DNA of 64,000 bases, taken from NCBI RefSeq assembly GCF_963678635.1, contig NC_087063.1:14203006-14267005 (forward strand), read 5' to 3'. Shown here one piece after another: positions 23,974-33,383 of this stretch. Position 1 is the stretch's first letter; each line of letters starts with the position of its first letter. The translations under genes and the position numbers were made by a program. Below the pieces are notes generated by a model. The model had not been told where the DNA came from. It saw nothing but the letters and a program-made list of their open reading frames with translations, and did no database searches. The stretch is from Symsagittifera roscoffensis. Its lineage: Eukaryota; Xenacoelomorpha; Acoela; Convolutidae.

Positions 23974-25091
23974 TTTTAGACGGTCCAAAATTGGAAGGAC
24001 GTTCTTTGTAACTTTGCGGTCGGAGGTAATAAATACATTGGATGAGCGTATACCCCAAACAAAAATTTCCAGGTTTGCTGTCAAAGCGTTTGAGAATTGA
24101 AGATCGAGTGAAACTGAGCAGTTATTCAGTTCTGGATGCAAGAAGTCATGAGCTGCCTGCTGTGTGCTAGTGAGATCAAAACACATAATAAAGTGCGGTT
24201 GGTATTTATCCAGATGATTCCCAGCCCGCAGTGCAACAAACCTAGCGCTGATAGTGTGTTGAAGAAGAGACGTTTATGATCTTGTGCACTTATTGGTGTA
24301 CTTGCTATTGGTAAACCGTTTCGTCTCAAGGTAACTTGCTCCAATCCAAATTTTTGATAATGAAAAGGATTCGTTCGGTTTGTTCCTAGAAATGCATTAT
24401 TTGTGTTCAATGCTATTATAATTTGTCTCACCGGTTCAGGAGCAAAAATATCTTCCTGTTGCCAGCTGCGCTGACCAGCTGTTGCAAGAAATGTATTTGT
24501 AATTTCTTCTTGATATGGGTAGTTCGCAGGAGTTTTGAGCAAACTGATTCAATGGCAGAGAGCACATGGTCGGTCACAGTCATTTTTCTAACATATAGGT
24601 TCGCTTCGAGTATTTGCAGCTTGTAATGCTTGGCAGCATCTTCAGAATTAATGAGAAAGTCTTCAAGAGAACGTCTGTAGGAAAGTCTGAGGGTAACACC
24701 GCTCGACAAATGCGTGTCACATGTGAAAAAATCACTTGGCATTTGAGATTTTGAGTCCATTAGCAGAGAGGGTACAGTCAGAGAAAAGGGAATACAGGGA
24801 GTTGTTTACGAGGAACGGTGAATCAGACACAGTAGGATCAGTGTTGTCGTATCGCAGATCAGCTCCATTTGCTTGCGTGACTTTGCATCGTATTTCCAAA
24901 TAAATTTTTTGCAGGTCGACAAAATTATTACGGTCACCGGTGATTTCAAATTCAAGCATTGCTCCATTAAGTGAATAGACAGGTCCAACTTTTTGATCGA
25001 AAGCGTTTTCAAAAGTAATCAAAAGAGGTTGTTTTTCAAACAAATATAATGAGCTATGGGTAGCTTCATTGGGTAACAAATTAGCGATCAT
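23974..25091 (-). pseudogene. MCP: Major capsid protein (double jelly-roll), broken
   Basis: ATG at 25091 overlaps the end of the preceding small basic gene. The N-terminal jelly roll is recognisable (LLITFENAFDQKVGPVY, then VNNSLYSLFSDCTLSANG, a Polinton capsid hallmark). A later piece has KLQILEANLYVRKMTV and NPFHYQKFGLEQVTLRRNG, and the end has ANLEIFVWG. These lie in three frames with breaks near 24740, 24540 and 24180. Between SNAK (about 24735) and the next recognisable block roughly 80-100 residues usual in the family are absent, which I take as an internal deletion. The protein would form the hexon-like capsomers; this copy cannot make it. Its 3' end is uncertain because no stop separates it from the protease. 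Confidence 0.85.
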
Positions 25092-25500
25092 TTTTTATGT
25101 TTGAGAAAAAATCTGCTCGACTTCTCACTGGTCTGGTTTTTCTTCGAATGGTTGTTTTTCTTTTTCGAGCCACTACTGACCTTCTTCTTCGTAATCTATT
25201 CATTGGTGTCTTTCGACGACGTCTACCACCACCGAGTTGTTTTCTTGCAGTTTTTGTGACAGTGTTTTTCAATGCTTGTTTAGGAGACTTCTTTTTCATA
25301 GCGACATCAATCAGTTCTGGCGCTGAACTCATCAAAAGTTCTCTGCCCAGTTTTTTCGCAGCCGGTAGAATAACCCCTCGTGCAAACGGTATATCAACAC
25401 GACCAATACCAGCAGCCAAAGCGCCAAATCCACTGCCGCGTTGTCTGTAGTGTCCAGAGAAATGAGGAAGTGAAGCTTGCTTTGCATAATATTGTTCCAT
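25081..25500 (-). CDS. Small basic virion core/minor protein (pX-like)
   Basis: Intact 139-codon gene with ATG at 25500. Residues ~22-60 are glycine- and alanine-rich and hydrophobic (GSGFGALAAGIGRVDIPFA), and residues ~85-130 are extremely basic (GGGRRRRKTPMNRLRRRR). That two-part design is seen in Polinton small core/membrane-active proteins likened to adenovirus pX/pVI. It is probably a DNA-condensing or membrane-active virion component. Its last codons overlap the ATG of the major capsid gene by 11 bases, and it follows the minor capsid gene by 6 bases, an operon-like packing. One of few undamaged genes in this element. Confidence 0.7.
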   Translation of the reverse strand: MEQYYAKQASLPHFSGHYRQRGSGFGALAAGIGRVDIPFARGVILPAAKKLGRELLMSSAPELIDVAMKKKSPKQALKNTVTKTARKQLGGGRRRRKTPMNRLRRRRSVVARKRKTTIRRKTRPVRSRADFFSNIKNDR

Positions 25501-25506
25501 TAGTTT

Positions 25507-26367
25507 TCAATCAAAGCGCTTGAATTTTAGAGTCAACACAACTTTACCAGTTCCTGCAAAGGGCACTAGTCTTTCAGTTTCTGTGCGCAACTGTACCGAT
25601 ATTGATTGTACAGATGAAGTGAATAATTTTTTGTAGTCTAAATTAGTGAAGTTTTTTCGATGATTAGGTTCAATGCTGCAGGCACTACCGTTTTTGATGC
25701 GTCTATTTGAATCAATGACGCGTAACAAAAGGGCCTTAGCATCACCAACAGTTTGGTATTGAATAATGTCAATATAGACAAAAATTAGACTTGTCCCACT
25801 TGATAAGTCATATGGGAAATGAGATTCGTACAGTTCGTTTCCCTCATAAGATGCATCGAAGGAGGGTATCATTTTGTAACCAATGTGATATTCACCGTTC
25901 TCATCAAGCTTTGCACTGTAGCCTAACAGACTGGATATTTGGGGACTTGGGAATGAGATTCCTTCATTTGCATTCATCCAAATGCTCATGCTATTCGTGA
26001 TTTCTTGAGGACTCGCATCGAAATGAATTTTGTTTTTGAGTTTTGTTTTAATCTCATTAATCAATTGTTCTATAAAAGTGTAGTCTCCTGATTTGATAAA
26101 AACTTTTGTAAGGTCTGGAAGTTGTATTCCGGTTTCCAGCGCTGGATTTACTGGCTACTACTTCGGATGCTCTGAAGTACGTAAATTCCTCATCAGTAAC
26201 ATTGTTTATTTTGTGGGGAAAATTGTTTCTGAGAGAGCAACTCTCCAATGTCCGTCTAAAGCTATTTCTTCTTTACAAAAATTTCTAAAACTAGCTAAAG
26301 TGTTGCCTGGGAAATAATCTATCGATGCTGTTGAAATCAAATGTAGAGTAAACTCATCACTGCCCAT
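25507..26367 (-). pseudogene. mCP: Minor capsid (penton-like, single jelly-roll) protein, frameshifted
   Basis: ATG at 26367 overlaps the integrase stop region. The N-terminal block SIDYFPGNTLASFRNF followed by GHWRVALSETIFPTK is the conserved opening of Polinton penton-like proteins. After a frameshift near 26220 and another near 26080 the chain continues with SSLLGYSAKLD, SGTSLIFVYIDIIQYQ and GDAKALLLRV, and ends VPFAGTGKVVLTLKFKR, the typical C-terminal strands. Total ~285 codons, within family expectation. It would form vertex capsomers together with the major capsid protein encoded two genes downstream. Confidence 0.8.
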
Positions 26368-27364
26368 TTTCGTTATAATCAGCTTTGTTTCCAATTAAAC
26401 TAAGTTCTTTTTCGTAAAAATTTCCGCTGATTTCTTCCTTTTCCGCATCAATGAGACTGTATGTTGGAGGGTTTACAGTAGGAATGGCAAATATTTCAAA
26501 ACTTTTGTCTGTAAAATTCTGCTTGTAACCTTTTCTAAAAGGCAAGTCAGTTTTCGCTATTCGCACATAGTCACCAACATAAAATTTTGGTTTCTGTACC
26601 AACTTCGATGAACTGTTTGCAATTAATGAAAGTAAAGCAGGTACATGTTTTCTTGTGACCTTGTTTGGAACCAATTTTGTTACTCTATTGAAGCGTGATT
26701 TAATCGTTTGAACAAAACTTTGTAGTTTTTCAATATAACTGTAAGTCCATTCAAACTGCAAGTACTTGTAGATAATACTTTTGAGCGATCGAATGTTTCT
26801 TTCGGCAAACGCTGATTTTTTCACTGTGAGTGTTGCATTTCATGATTTCTCGTTTAGTACATAAATTTTTGAACTCTCCTTTAAACTCGGTGCCTTTGTC
26901 AACCCAAACTTTTTTTTTTGTTGTTTTGTTTTGATCATTTTTTTGAAAGCTTCGGTTGTTTCTTTAGCATATTTGGTCTTCAGGGGTTCCACTCGTAAGT
27001 AGCGAGAGAGACAATTGACAGCAAGTAACAAATATCTTACCCCTCGGTTATATTTAGCCAATTTATCAACATAAGCCAAATCAAGAGACCAAATATTGTT
27101 GATATCGTTAACAATCACTTTTAACCGAGGATATGTTTTACGAAACAATCCATACTTTGTAAGTGATAATTGAGATCTCAGAAAATTTTAAACTTTTTTT
27201 GGTGAGAGTTGATTAGCATTTGTTAAAATTTTAACGCTACCAAATGCAGCTGGACCTTTCGTGTAGAGTGTTTTGAGCTTCTTTTCTTCACTGATAGCAG
27301 GATTTCCATTCTTTTGTTGACGTCGTCGCAAACGATTCTTTACTGCTTTCATAGTTTTTATCAT
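26357..27364 (-). pseudogene. INT: Retroviral-type integrase (RVE family) with stop and two frameshifts
   Basis: Start is uncertain: ATGs at 27364 or 27352. The N-terminal segment KTLYTKGPAAFGSVKIL is the Polinton-type opening, then an in-frame TAA at 27190-27188. The catalytic core holds all three acidic residues: Asp in IWSLDLAYVD, Asp in VWVDKGTEF (a different frame, after a break in a ten-base A run near 26912), and Glu in AFAERNIRSLK (after a break near 26820). The C-terminal part has KFYVGDYVRI and GNFYEKEL, the SH3/chromo-like end of these integrases. The enzyme would insert element DNA with the 6-bp duplication seen at the termini. Both frameshifts sit in A runs. Confidence 0.85.
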
Positions 27365-28214
27365 CGTCGTCGTTGATGGTGGGGAAAAATTCTTTTTTCT
27401 GGGTTTTTCTTTCGTCGGATTGCTTGGGTTTGAGAGTTGTCGATCGAGTCTTCGAAGAGGAGGGTTTTGATCTCTTCGAGTCCTCAGTTGTCGGATTGTC
27501 GGAGACGAAGGAGGAAGAAGTTGAGGGCTTAGCTGCTTCACTCTTAAGCGAGCGGAGAATCTGTTTGGCATAAGTGTTGGACACTAAACTAGGATCAAGA
27601 TTCAGTTCTTTCAAAATTTGAGGATAAAAAACACTCTCGAGTTTTTTTGTGTTTTGCTGTATATCGGACAAAAAAGATTCAATTTTAACGACTGTTGGTT
27701 TTCCTTGAATTAGAACGTATCCGTCAATGTCTAAAGTCAAGGATTCAACTTTGCACAACTGCTTTAGCACTATGTTTGCTCTTTCCAATTTATTAGCTTC
27801 CAATAGCTCTTGAATGGATTCCATAACCTTTCGAAACACTTCAGCGGTTTTTCCAATATTTTTTTCATTATTTTTTTCTAATCTCTTTGAATTTGTCTGC
27901 TGCTGAGAATTGTATGATTCAACATTTTTTTCTGCTTCATGATCACTATCACCACTGGAATTAGTAAGTGCAGATAAATTTCTTTTTCGAAGATTTGGTA
28001 CTACATTACTAGGGGTTAAAGGAATAGGAGATGTTGGGCTTAATGATGCTGGAGAGTCACGGCTGATATTTCGTTCTCGAAATCGCTGTATGTAATTGAG
28101 TTGAGATGATTTGTCGTTAATTAATGGATTATGAAGGATTTGAGATTGTGGTGCAGTTTTTTCATCTGGAGCATATGTTTTTCGAGGAATGAGGATGAAT
28201 TCTTCAGCATACAT
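27288..28214 (-). CDS. Conserved Polinton accessory protein (308 aa), function unknown
   Basis: Intact frame from ATG at 28214. It opens with EFILIPRKTYAP, an N-terminal pattern I associate with an uncharacterised protein common in animal Polintons. Residues ~155-200 form a second block (LDIDGYVLIQGKPTVVKIE). The remainder is low-complexity, serine-, lysine- and acid-rich (positions ~240-300), likely disordered. The 3' end overlaps the integrase N-terminal frame by about 75 bases. I cannot assign a function; a virion or DNA-binding role is plausible from the company it keeps. Confidence 0.6.
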   Translation of the reverse strand: MYAEEFILIPRKTYAPDEKTAPQSQILHNPLINDKSSQLNYIQRFRERNISRDSPASLSPTSPIPLTPSNVVPNLRKRNLSALTNSSGDSDHEAEKNVESYNSQQQTNSKRLEKNNEKNIGKTAEVFRKVMESIQELLEANKLERANIVLKQLCKVESLTLDIDGYVLIQGKPTVVKIESFLSDIQQNTKKLESVFYPQILKELNLDPSLVSNTYAKQILRSLKSEAAKPSTSSSFVSDNPTTEDSKRSKPSSSKTRSTTLKPKQSDERKTQKKEFFPTINDDDDKNYESSKESFATTSTKEWKSCYQ

Positions 28215-28232
28215 GCCTAAGGTTCTAGGTTT

Positions 28233-28514
28233 TTAGATAAATGTAACACGATTCTCCGATTGATTTAACCAGTGAAATATTGTTTGCCAAAACTTTTCGT
28301 TTTTCTGGGATACTAAACTTAGGGTCAACAATTTTTTCAAATGGTACTTTCTTACTCTCAATAAAATTTTGTTAGCTGGAACTTGTCCCAGAAAAACATT
28401 TACAAAACAATCGCAAAGGAATCTAATAAAATTTGAATCAGCTCCTGTCAAAATTGATCTACAATGGTGACTATTGAGCATTTCCTTCAATAAACATAAT
28501 TCTCTCTCTTTCAT
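28233..28514 (-). CDS. Small conserved Polinton protein (93 aa)
   Basis: Intact gene, ATG at 28514, stop TAA 28233. The layout CDCFVNVFLGQVPANKILL followed by a basic RVRKYHLKKLLTL matches a small protein widely linked to Polintons, in which a Cys-containing helix is followed by a Lys/Arg-rich segment. Function unknown. It lies between the accessory protein and the packaging ATPase, and its start overlaps the end of the read-through frame of the ATPase. Confidence 0.55.
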   Translation of the reverse strand: MKERELCLLKEMLNSHHCRSILTGADSNFIRFLCDCFVNVFLGQVPANKILLRVRKYHLKKLLTLSLVSQKNEKFWQTIFHWLNQSENRVTFI

Positions 28515-28590
28515 TTTTAAGAGATGTGATAACTGCTTGTGAGGATGGTAAGTAGAAAATGGTTGGCGATGATGGAACTATGTTTGACGA

Positions 28591-29169
28591 TTAACGAAGA
28601 CATTCTGAAGTTTTGGGATCCAAGTCTATTAACAGATTACCAAAATCTTCTTTCGTTGCCAACTGATACGCATGACGGAGGAAGTTTGCATTATTCAATT
28701 GTCTGCCTAAATAATCAATTTGTTGAACGTCTCGAGGTGATTTGAACAAAATTAAGTGAGTTGTATTCAAATCTATTGTACGGGGTTGCTTACTTTGCTG
28801 AAATATATTGTGCTTGACATAAATAACATAAACATTTTTATGTCGGCCTGCTGTAGCTAATTTAACAAAATCTTTTTCATTAAAAATTTCTTTACAGGTA
28901 TCATCAAAGACAATCAGACAAAATCGTAAGTTATTAACAATTTCAAAGCTGGACAATTTTATAAATTCAATATCAAATTTGTTGTGAGAAACAAAGAAAC
29001 GGTATTTGGGTTGATCGTGAAGAAAAAAATAAAATATCTTGTTATACGATGGATAGAATGTACCTTTGAGAAGCATTTGAAAAACTAAATCAGTTTTGCC
29101 AGATCCCGAGGGACCTGAAATGGACATAAACAGACGATCTTTTGTTGAAATGATCCTATTCATTATCAT
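28591..29169 (-). pseudogene. ATP: FtsK/HerA-type genome-packaging ATPase, premature stop
   Basis: ATG at 29169 is the best start. Walker A is GPSGSGKT (about 29123-29100), Walker B is RFCLIVFDD, and the downstream sensor block TTHLILFKSPRDVQQIDYLG is the A32/HerA signature used by Polintons and related viruses to pump DNA into capsids. The frame stops at TAA (28593-28591) just after TSECLR. The codons beyond, in the same frame, still read like the family's C-terminal tail (SSNIVPSSPTIFYLP), so the TAA is a nonsense mutation costing about 20-35 residues. Otherwise this is one of the better preserved genes. Confidence 0.85.
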
Positions 29170-29500
29170 AACTTGGGATTGGGTAACATGTAACCATTTG
29201 TACTGGAGAGTATTGAAAGCCAAATGGCAGTCTTATCACAACTAAGGTTGTAAAAAGACAATTTTGAAATGGATAAAGAGAGCAAAATGAAAATGAAACA
29301 GACTTGTGTGAAAAAGACAACTTCTGCAGACGGAAGAGAAACAGAATTACAAAATTTCCAAGATCTGTTTTCGTGAGATAAAGACTGTTTGGCACAACCA
29401 ATGTCTACAAAACGCAATCATTGTTCTCGACAGTGGTGGTTTCTTCAATTTCCATGTTTACTGGAAGACTTTTTTTGCTTATTTGTATCAAGGTTGATAG
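29170..29500 (-). other. Spacer within the Polinton
   Basis: Overlapping minus-strand frames (29156-29417) lack recognisable motifs; nothing supported here. Confidence 0.3.
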
Positions 29501-29739
29501 TTACAACTGCATACCAATCGCCTTTTTTCTCTCTGATCTATTGCCGTTTGGTTTGTATTTTATTATATATCTTGCTATGTTTTTGTCTGTCAGAAGTATC
29601 CGAACAGTTTTTTCTACGTTTCCAGTATTGATTTTGTCTAAGAACTCTTCTGGTAAATTCTCACCTGTTAAACTCACAGTTTGTGTGTTTTCTTTTGGCA
29701 AAATTTTTTTTTGAAATTTTGAATTTTCAAACACGACAT
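29501..29739 (-). pseudogene. Small Polinton gene, unknown, 5' frameshift
   Basis: A protein-like frame (LTGENLPEEFLDKINTGN, then KTVRILLTDKNIARYIIKY) lacks its own ATG. An ATG at 29739 lies one frame away, separated only by a nine-base A run, so an indel there is the likely break. About 78 residues, hydrophilic, no membrane segment. I recognise no family. Confidence 0.4.
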
Positions 29740-29847
29740 GTTAGCAACTAGTAATCACACAATCACACAAGATCAAAAGAAAAAGAAAACAATCAATAAA
29801 AATATTTATTATGATTCACAAAAATTGGTATATGTATATGTGATTCT

Positions 29848-30388
29848 TCATTTCGGTTCAACAGGTAAATCATTTCTTCGTTCCATGAAGAAAAACTCAT
29901 ATTTTGTGAATTTGTCATGGTTACAATTAGATTTGAACTTAACAACAAAATGAGCAGCAACTCTGATAGTGGCTTGAACTAAATGTATTTCCTCAACGTT
30001 ATCAGTTTTGACTAATTCTTTCAGTTCAGCTGGAAGCTGTTGGGCGTATAAGTGGATTTGTCTTCTCTCTCCCAGCTGAGGTTACAGCCCTTCCAGTTTG
30101 AGATTGAACAACGTAATTGTTTGGCAAAATTCCTGGAGTCTGGACATTGTACAGGTGAAAGTAGTCCAGAACTGTAGAAAATTTCCGTAAATTATCGATT
30201 TCGATCTCGTTCAGTGTAATTTGTTCGAGTTTTTGCAGGAGAGGTTTTCCTCGACAATCTAATATGTCTGTCCGTGTAAGAGTAACTTGAATTCTTGGTG
30301 TTAAATTGTTTTCAGGACTCTGATTAGTCATTGAAGCGTAAACCACCAACTTTGGAGATAAGATTGTTTGCATCATTGGACAGTTCAT
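29848..30388 (-). pseudogene. Unknown Polinton gene (about 180 codons), one frameshift
   Basis: ATG at 30388. The first ~105 codons (e.g. VQTPGILPNNYVVQSQTG) are followed, after a frameshift near 30060, by another protein-like frame (ELKELVKTDNVEEIHLVQA, ending RRNDLPVEPK) that stops at 29850-29848. No domain recognised. It begins 65 bases before the end of the exonuclease-like gene. Confidence 0.45.
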
Positions 30389-30913
30389 TTTGTAACCGAT
30401 CGAAAAAAACTTTGGATTTTCTACGGGTACAGTGCTTTAAAAATTGATGCAAGGGAATTAAATGAGAAAGTCGTTTGCAAATATGTTTTTCTTGGTCCAA
30501 TAACTGTTTATTCTTTGGGCAGCCAATATCTTCCAAATTTGTCACGGGTAATTTCAAGTATTTAGCTAACGAAACAGATTTTTGTGTACTTTTAGCAAAA
30601 AAAAATGAGAATTTGGGTTCCTCAAACGAATGTTGTCAAAAATTTGATCCAAGTATGAGTAAGGGTATTCACCTTCGTCCCAACGAAGCCCGTGTAGAAA
30701 TTTAGATACCCAATTGTAAGCTTTTTTCTCTTCTTTTGATAAATTGTTGAATTGAACTCGTGGCAGAAAATGAATTGTATCAATTGTATTAGCAGAGCAA
30801 ACGGAAAGTTCCTTTAAGATCAAAAGTTTCTTGCCACATTTAAATCCTTCAATATCTAAAATAACGAGATGGTTGAAAAACAATTTTTTAGTTTTTTTTC
30901 TTTGGGTTAACAT
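30324..30913 (-). pseudogene. DEDD-exonuclease-like Polinton protein, frameshifted
   Basis: ATG at 30913 soon gives HLVILDIEGFKCG, an acidic DxE strand like motif I of DnaQ-type 3'-5' exonucleases. Further on are AYNWVSKFLHGLRWDEGEYP and SHFFLLKVHKN. After a frameshift near 30566 come VTNLEDIGCP and a Cys/His set with a basic CTRRKSKVFF. This combination resembles uncharacterised RNase H-fold proteins I have met in invertebrate transposons. Role is inference: nuclease or proofreading partner of the element polymerase. If real it is ~195 residues. Confidence 0.45.
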
Positions 30914-30918
30914 GACTT

Positions 30919-31328
30919 TCACTCAACATTCCAACAAACGAAATAACTTTGGTTTGAATGCTTTAAGGAATAAGCAAAATTGTTACCTGTCACCTGACCG
31001 AGGTAACAATTTTTTATTGGACAAGGCAAAACATATGTGTACCCAGGCCCGGTATGATTTTTTTCTTGCAAATATCCTGCTGCGTCATGCAATATAGCAT
31101 GTATTCTAAGAAATTTGACTTGTTTCAAGTGTTTGTCAAGCGACGAATTGTCTATTCCAATTAAACCACCATATGGTCTCTTTTTCAAAACAAAATTCAA
31201 GTTATTATCAGCATCCAAAGACAAACAAGTGGCTAAAAATACTGAAATCTGACTGATTTGTCTGGATATTGTGATTTTAAGTCTATAAAAATTTCATGAA
31301 TAAGTTTTAAATAGAAAGTTGAAATCAT
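30919..31328 (-). pseudogene. Unknown Polinton gene (about 135 codons), one frameshift
   Basis: ATG at 31328 begins a frame with IHEIFIDLKSQYPDKS. A frameshift near 31235, in a T run, leads to the longer frame with YGGLIGIDNSSLDKHLKQ and TGPGYTYVLPCPIKNCYLG, ending at 30919. No family recognised. It lies just upstream of the exonuclease-like gene and probably in the same transcript. Confidence 0.45.
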
Positions 31329-31374
31329 GTTTACTGAACACAATTTAAAAAAAAGGAATAATGAAAAGTATCAA

Positions 31375-31962
31375 TTAAAACTTAACTTTCTCTTCAACAA
31401 AAAATTTGTTTGATGTCGACAATGCAGCAGGCGTAACTGTATTATCAATTCGTTTCTGTCCCCCAACGGCCGGAGATTTCTTGCAAACGTTTTGATTTGG
31501 TGAAATTTGTTTGTTAGATGATATTGCAGAAAGCAATAAATTGGGTAAACGTTTTTTGATTGCAGTGAAATCTAACAAATCGAGATTGGATGCAACAGGT
31601 TGTGCTGAGTAAGTGAGAGCTAGTTTAAGCTTGTCAAACAACTCACCGTTTCCTTTGACATCTTTAGCAGGAGAAACTAAGTATTTGAAGCAAGTGAAAA
31701 TACAAGGAACACTGAAACATTTTTGGGAAGGAAAAAATTGGTTTAATTGTTCCTCTGAATCTACTTGAATCAATATATGTTAATGAGTTTTTTTTTCATT
31801 CTCGACTGAAAAAAGGCAATATTCAGATTTGAAGTGGCTTCCAAAAGCATAATTTTTAAAATTAGATAAGTTAGAAAATTTTTCAGTAATAACAAATTGG
31901 AAATTTGGTTGAAATTTTTTGAAATAATCAGGTAACACAACTTCGAACATAGCTTCTGTCAT
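31375..31962 (-). pseudogene. Unknown Polinton gene (about 195 codons), in-frame TAA
   Basis: ATG at 31962 (EVVLPDYFKKFQPNFQFVI) runs to a TAA at 31782-31780, and the same frame then continues with VDSEEQLNQFFPSQKCF to a stop at 31375. One nonsense codon therefore divides an otherwise continuous reading frame. A C-rich middle (CFSVPCIFTCFKYL) and a Ser/Lys-rich tail are visible. No domain recognised. Confidence 0.5.
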
Positions 31963-31976
31963 TTTGTAAAGGAAAA

Positions 31977-32348
31977 TTAATTCGAGTCGTGCTTGAAATC
32001 GTTTGTGTTTGAGGAAAGTTGAGATTTCCTGGCTCGTTTACAGTTAGACGGTGGTTTGTCTTTGTTTTCAACAGTATCAGAAATTTCACTTGTGTGCGCT
32101 CGGATTGACTTTCCCGATTTTAGTAGTTTTGAAAATTCTTCGCTGCATAAGGAAAGTCTTTGTACACATTCAAATTCAGCGCCTTCAGTTGCTTTTTTGA
32201 AAACTTTCAGGAATACATAAGTTCCAGTTTGATCATATTTTTACAATGTAGCACGCACTAATCTTTTAATGTTTTCCGAAATATCGAAATAGCAATCGCC
32301 AAAATCTTTATCTGCATTTGCTGTGGTGCTTGTTTTGGTTTTACTCAT
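31977..32348 (-). pseudogene. PC4-like ssDNA-binding protein candidate, in-frame TAA
   Basis: ATG at 32348 and stop at 31979-31977 give 124 codons interrupted by one TAA at 32243-32241 (codon 36). The N-terminal DCYFDISENIKRLVRATL, the strand YVFLKVFKKATEG and the closing QRLSLCSEEFSKLLKSG follow the strand-strand-strand-helix order of PC4/p15 transcriptional coactivator domains, which bind single-stranded DNA. The C-terminal third is basic and Ser-rich (NCKRARKS). The similarity is by pattern only. If right, it would suit a replication accessory factor next to a polymerase. It is the first gene of the leftward arm. Confidence 0.35.
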
Positions 32349-32749
32349 TGTAAGGAATAAATTTTCGAATTAATCTGATTCAAAACTGAATAGAAAGAAA
32401 TGAATGGTTCCGATTGATTGTATATGTCTGCAAAAGAAAGCGTTGTATCTATTTTAATTATATATACACATGTACTTTATATAGCAAAAATATTGGATTG
32501 CAATTTGGTTCAAATGGATAAGTATTTTGTGTATGCACAAGTGATAAGAATTTTAATGGGTGTTCAAGGTCACAATGTTTAAACGTTATTTTTGATAAAA
32601 GCTATTTGTTTGAATGCAATTTAGATAAACATAGAATACCACGCAGGGTAACCTAAAAATTTTACAATTCTGATGCGTTTTCACAATTCATTTCAGTTTC
32701 ATTTCTTTCCGCGTTACGTTTGTCCTTTTCTTTCAACTTTTCTTCAAAA
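32349..32749. other. Divergent spacer, AT-rich
   Basis: Non-coding DNA between the leftward genes and the first rightward frame; the natural place for divergent promoters, though no specific element is recognisable. Confidence 0.35.
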
Positions 32750-33383
32750 ATGCCTTGTTATATTTTTGCCAGATAATCCAATCATGAAAGAACCATTTTT
32801 TATGAAACCGTTCACGGTAATTTTGTAGCAATAATTAATGAAGAAAAAAGTTTCAATTCTGATGAGTGGACTTGTACACATCACATTATGATTCCCAAAC
32901 TTTTTTACATTTATTCAGTAAATTTTCCTTAAAAAAGTCAAAGAAAGACTAAGAACTGAATATAAAGTATTTGAGTTACCTTACAAATTCTGGTAAATAC
33001 ACGGATCCTGACGAGCCTCTTGCTCTTCAGGTTGATATTTCAACTTTATCAAAACCAATAAAAAAGATTTTGTATAAGTATGATTGTGATGTTACTGCGA
33101 TGTGTGAAAACCAGTTAGAATACTTTGAAGAAATTGAATTTTTTGATCGTTTATGGGGAATGGAATAGATTGAATCGCCATCAGTAGTTACCCCGAAAGC
33201 TGAACCTTCCCCTGCAGTGTCACCATGGCTTGACGAACCGGGTTGCTCAACTCCAAAGCGTACCCCTGTGGATACTGTGAACAACCACATAGAAAACCTA
33301 ACCCCTTCTCTCTGTCTAGCGCCAAAGAAAAAACGGAAGCTAACAACACTAGAGAAAGCGCAGGAGTATTTGGACCTTATATA
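32750..33383 (+). pseudogene. Decayed rightward frame(s) with SV40-type NLS
   Basis: ATG at 32750 gives a short frame with an early TAA, then protein-like text (FYETVHGNFVAIINEEKSF), a break in an A run near 32933, then KERLRTEYKVFELPYKFW. From 32971 another frame runs through DEPLALQVDISTLSKPIKK and FFDRLWGME, an in-frame TAG at 33166-33168, and on to LAPKKKRKLTTLEKA before TAA at 33381-33383. PKKKRKL is a textbook nuclear localisation signal. Whether this is one broken gene or two adjacent ones cannot be settled by eye. No family recognised. Confidence 0.4.

Noticed and set aside
26357-32348. TAA reassigned to a sense codon
   Set aside because: Several Polinton genes have single in-frame TAA codons, but TAA also ends intact genes here (25081, 28233) and the TIR exon (278), and frameshifts and deletions occur alongside. 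Decay explains it better.
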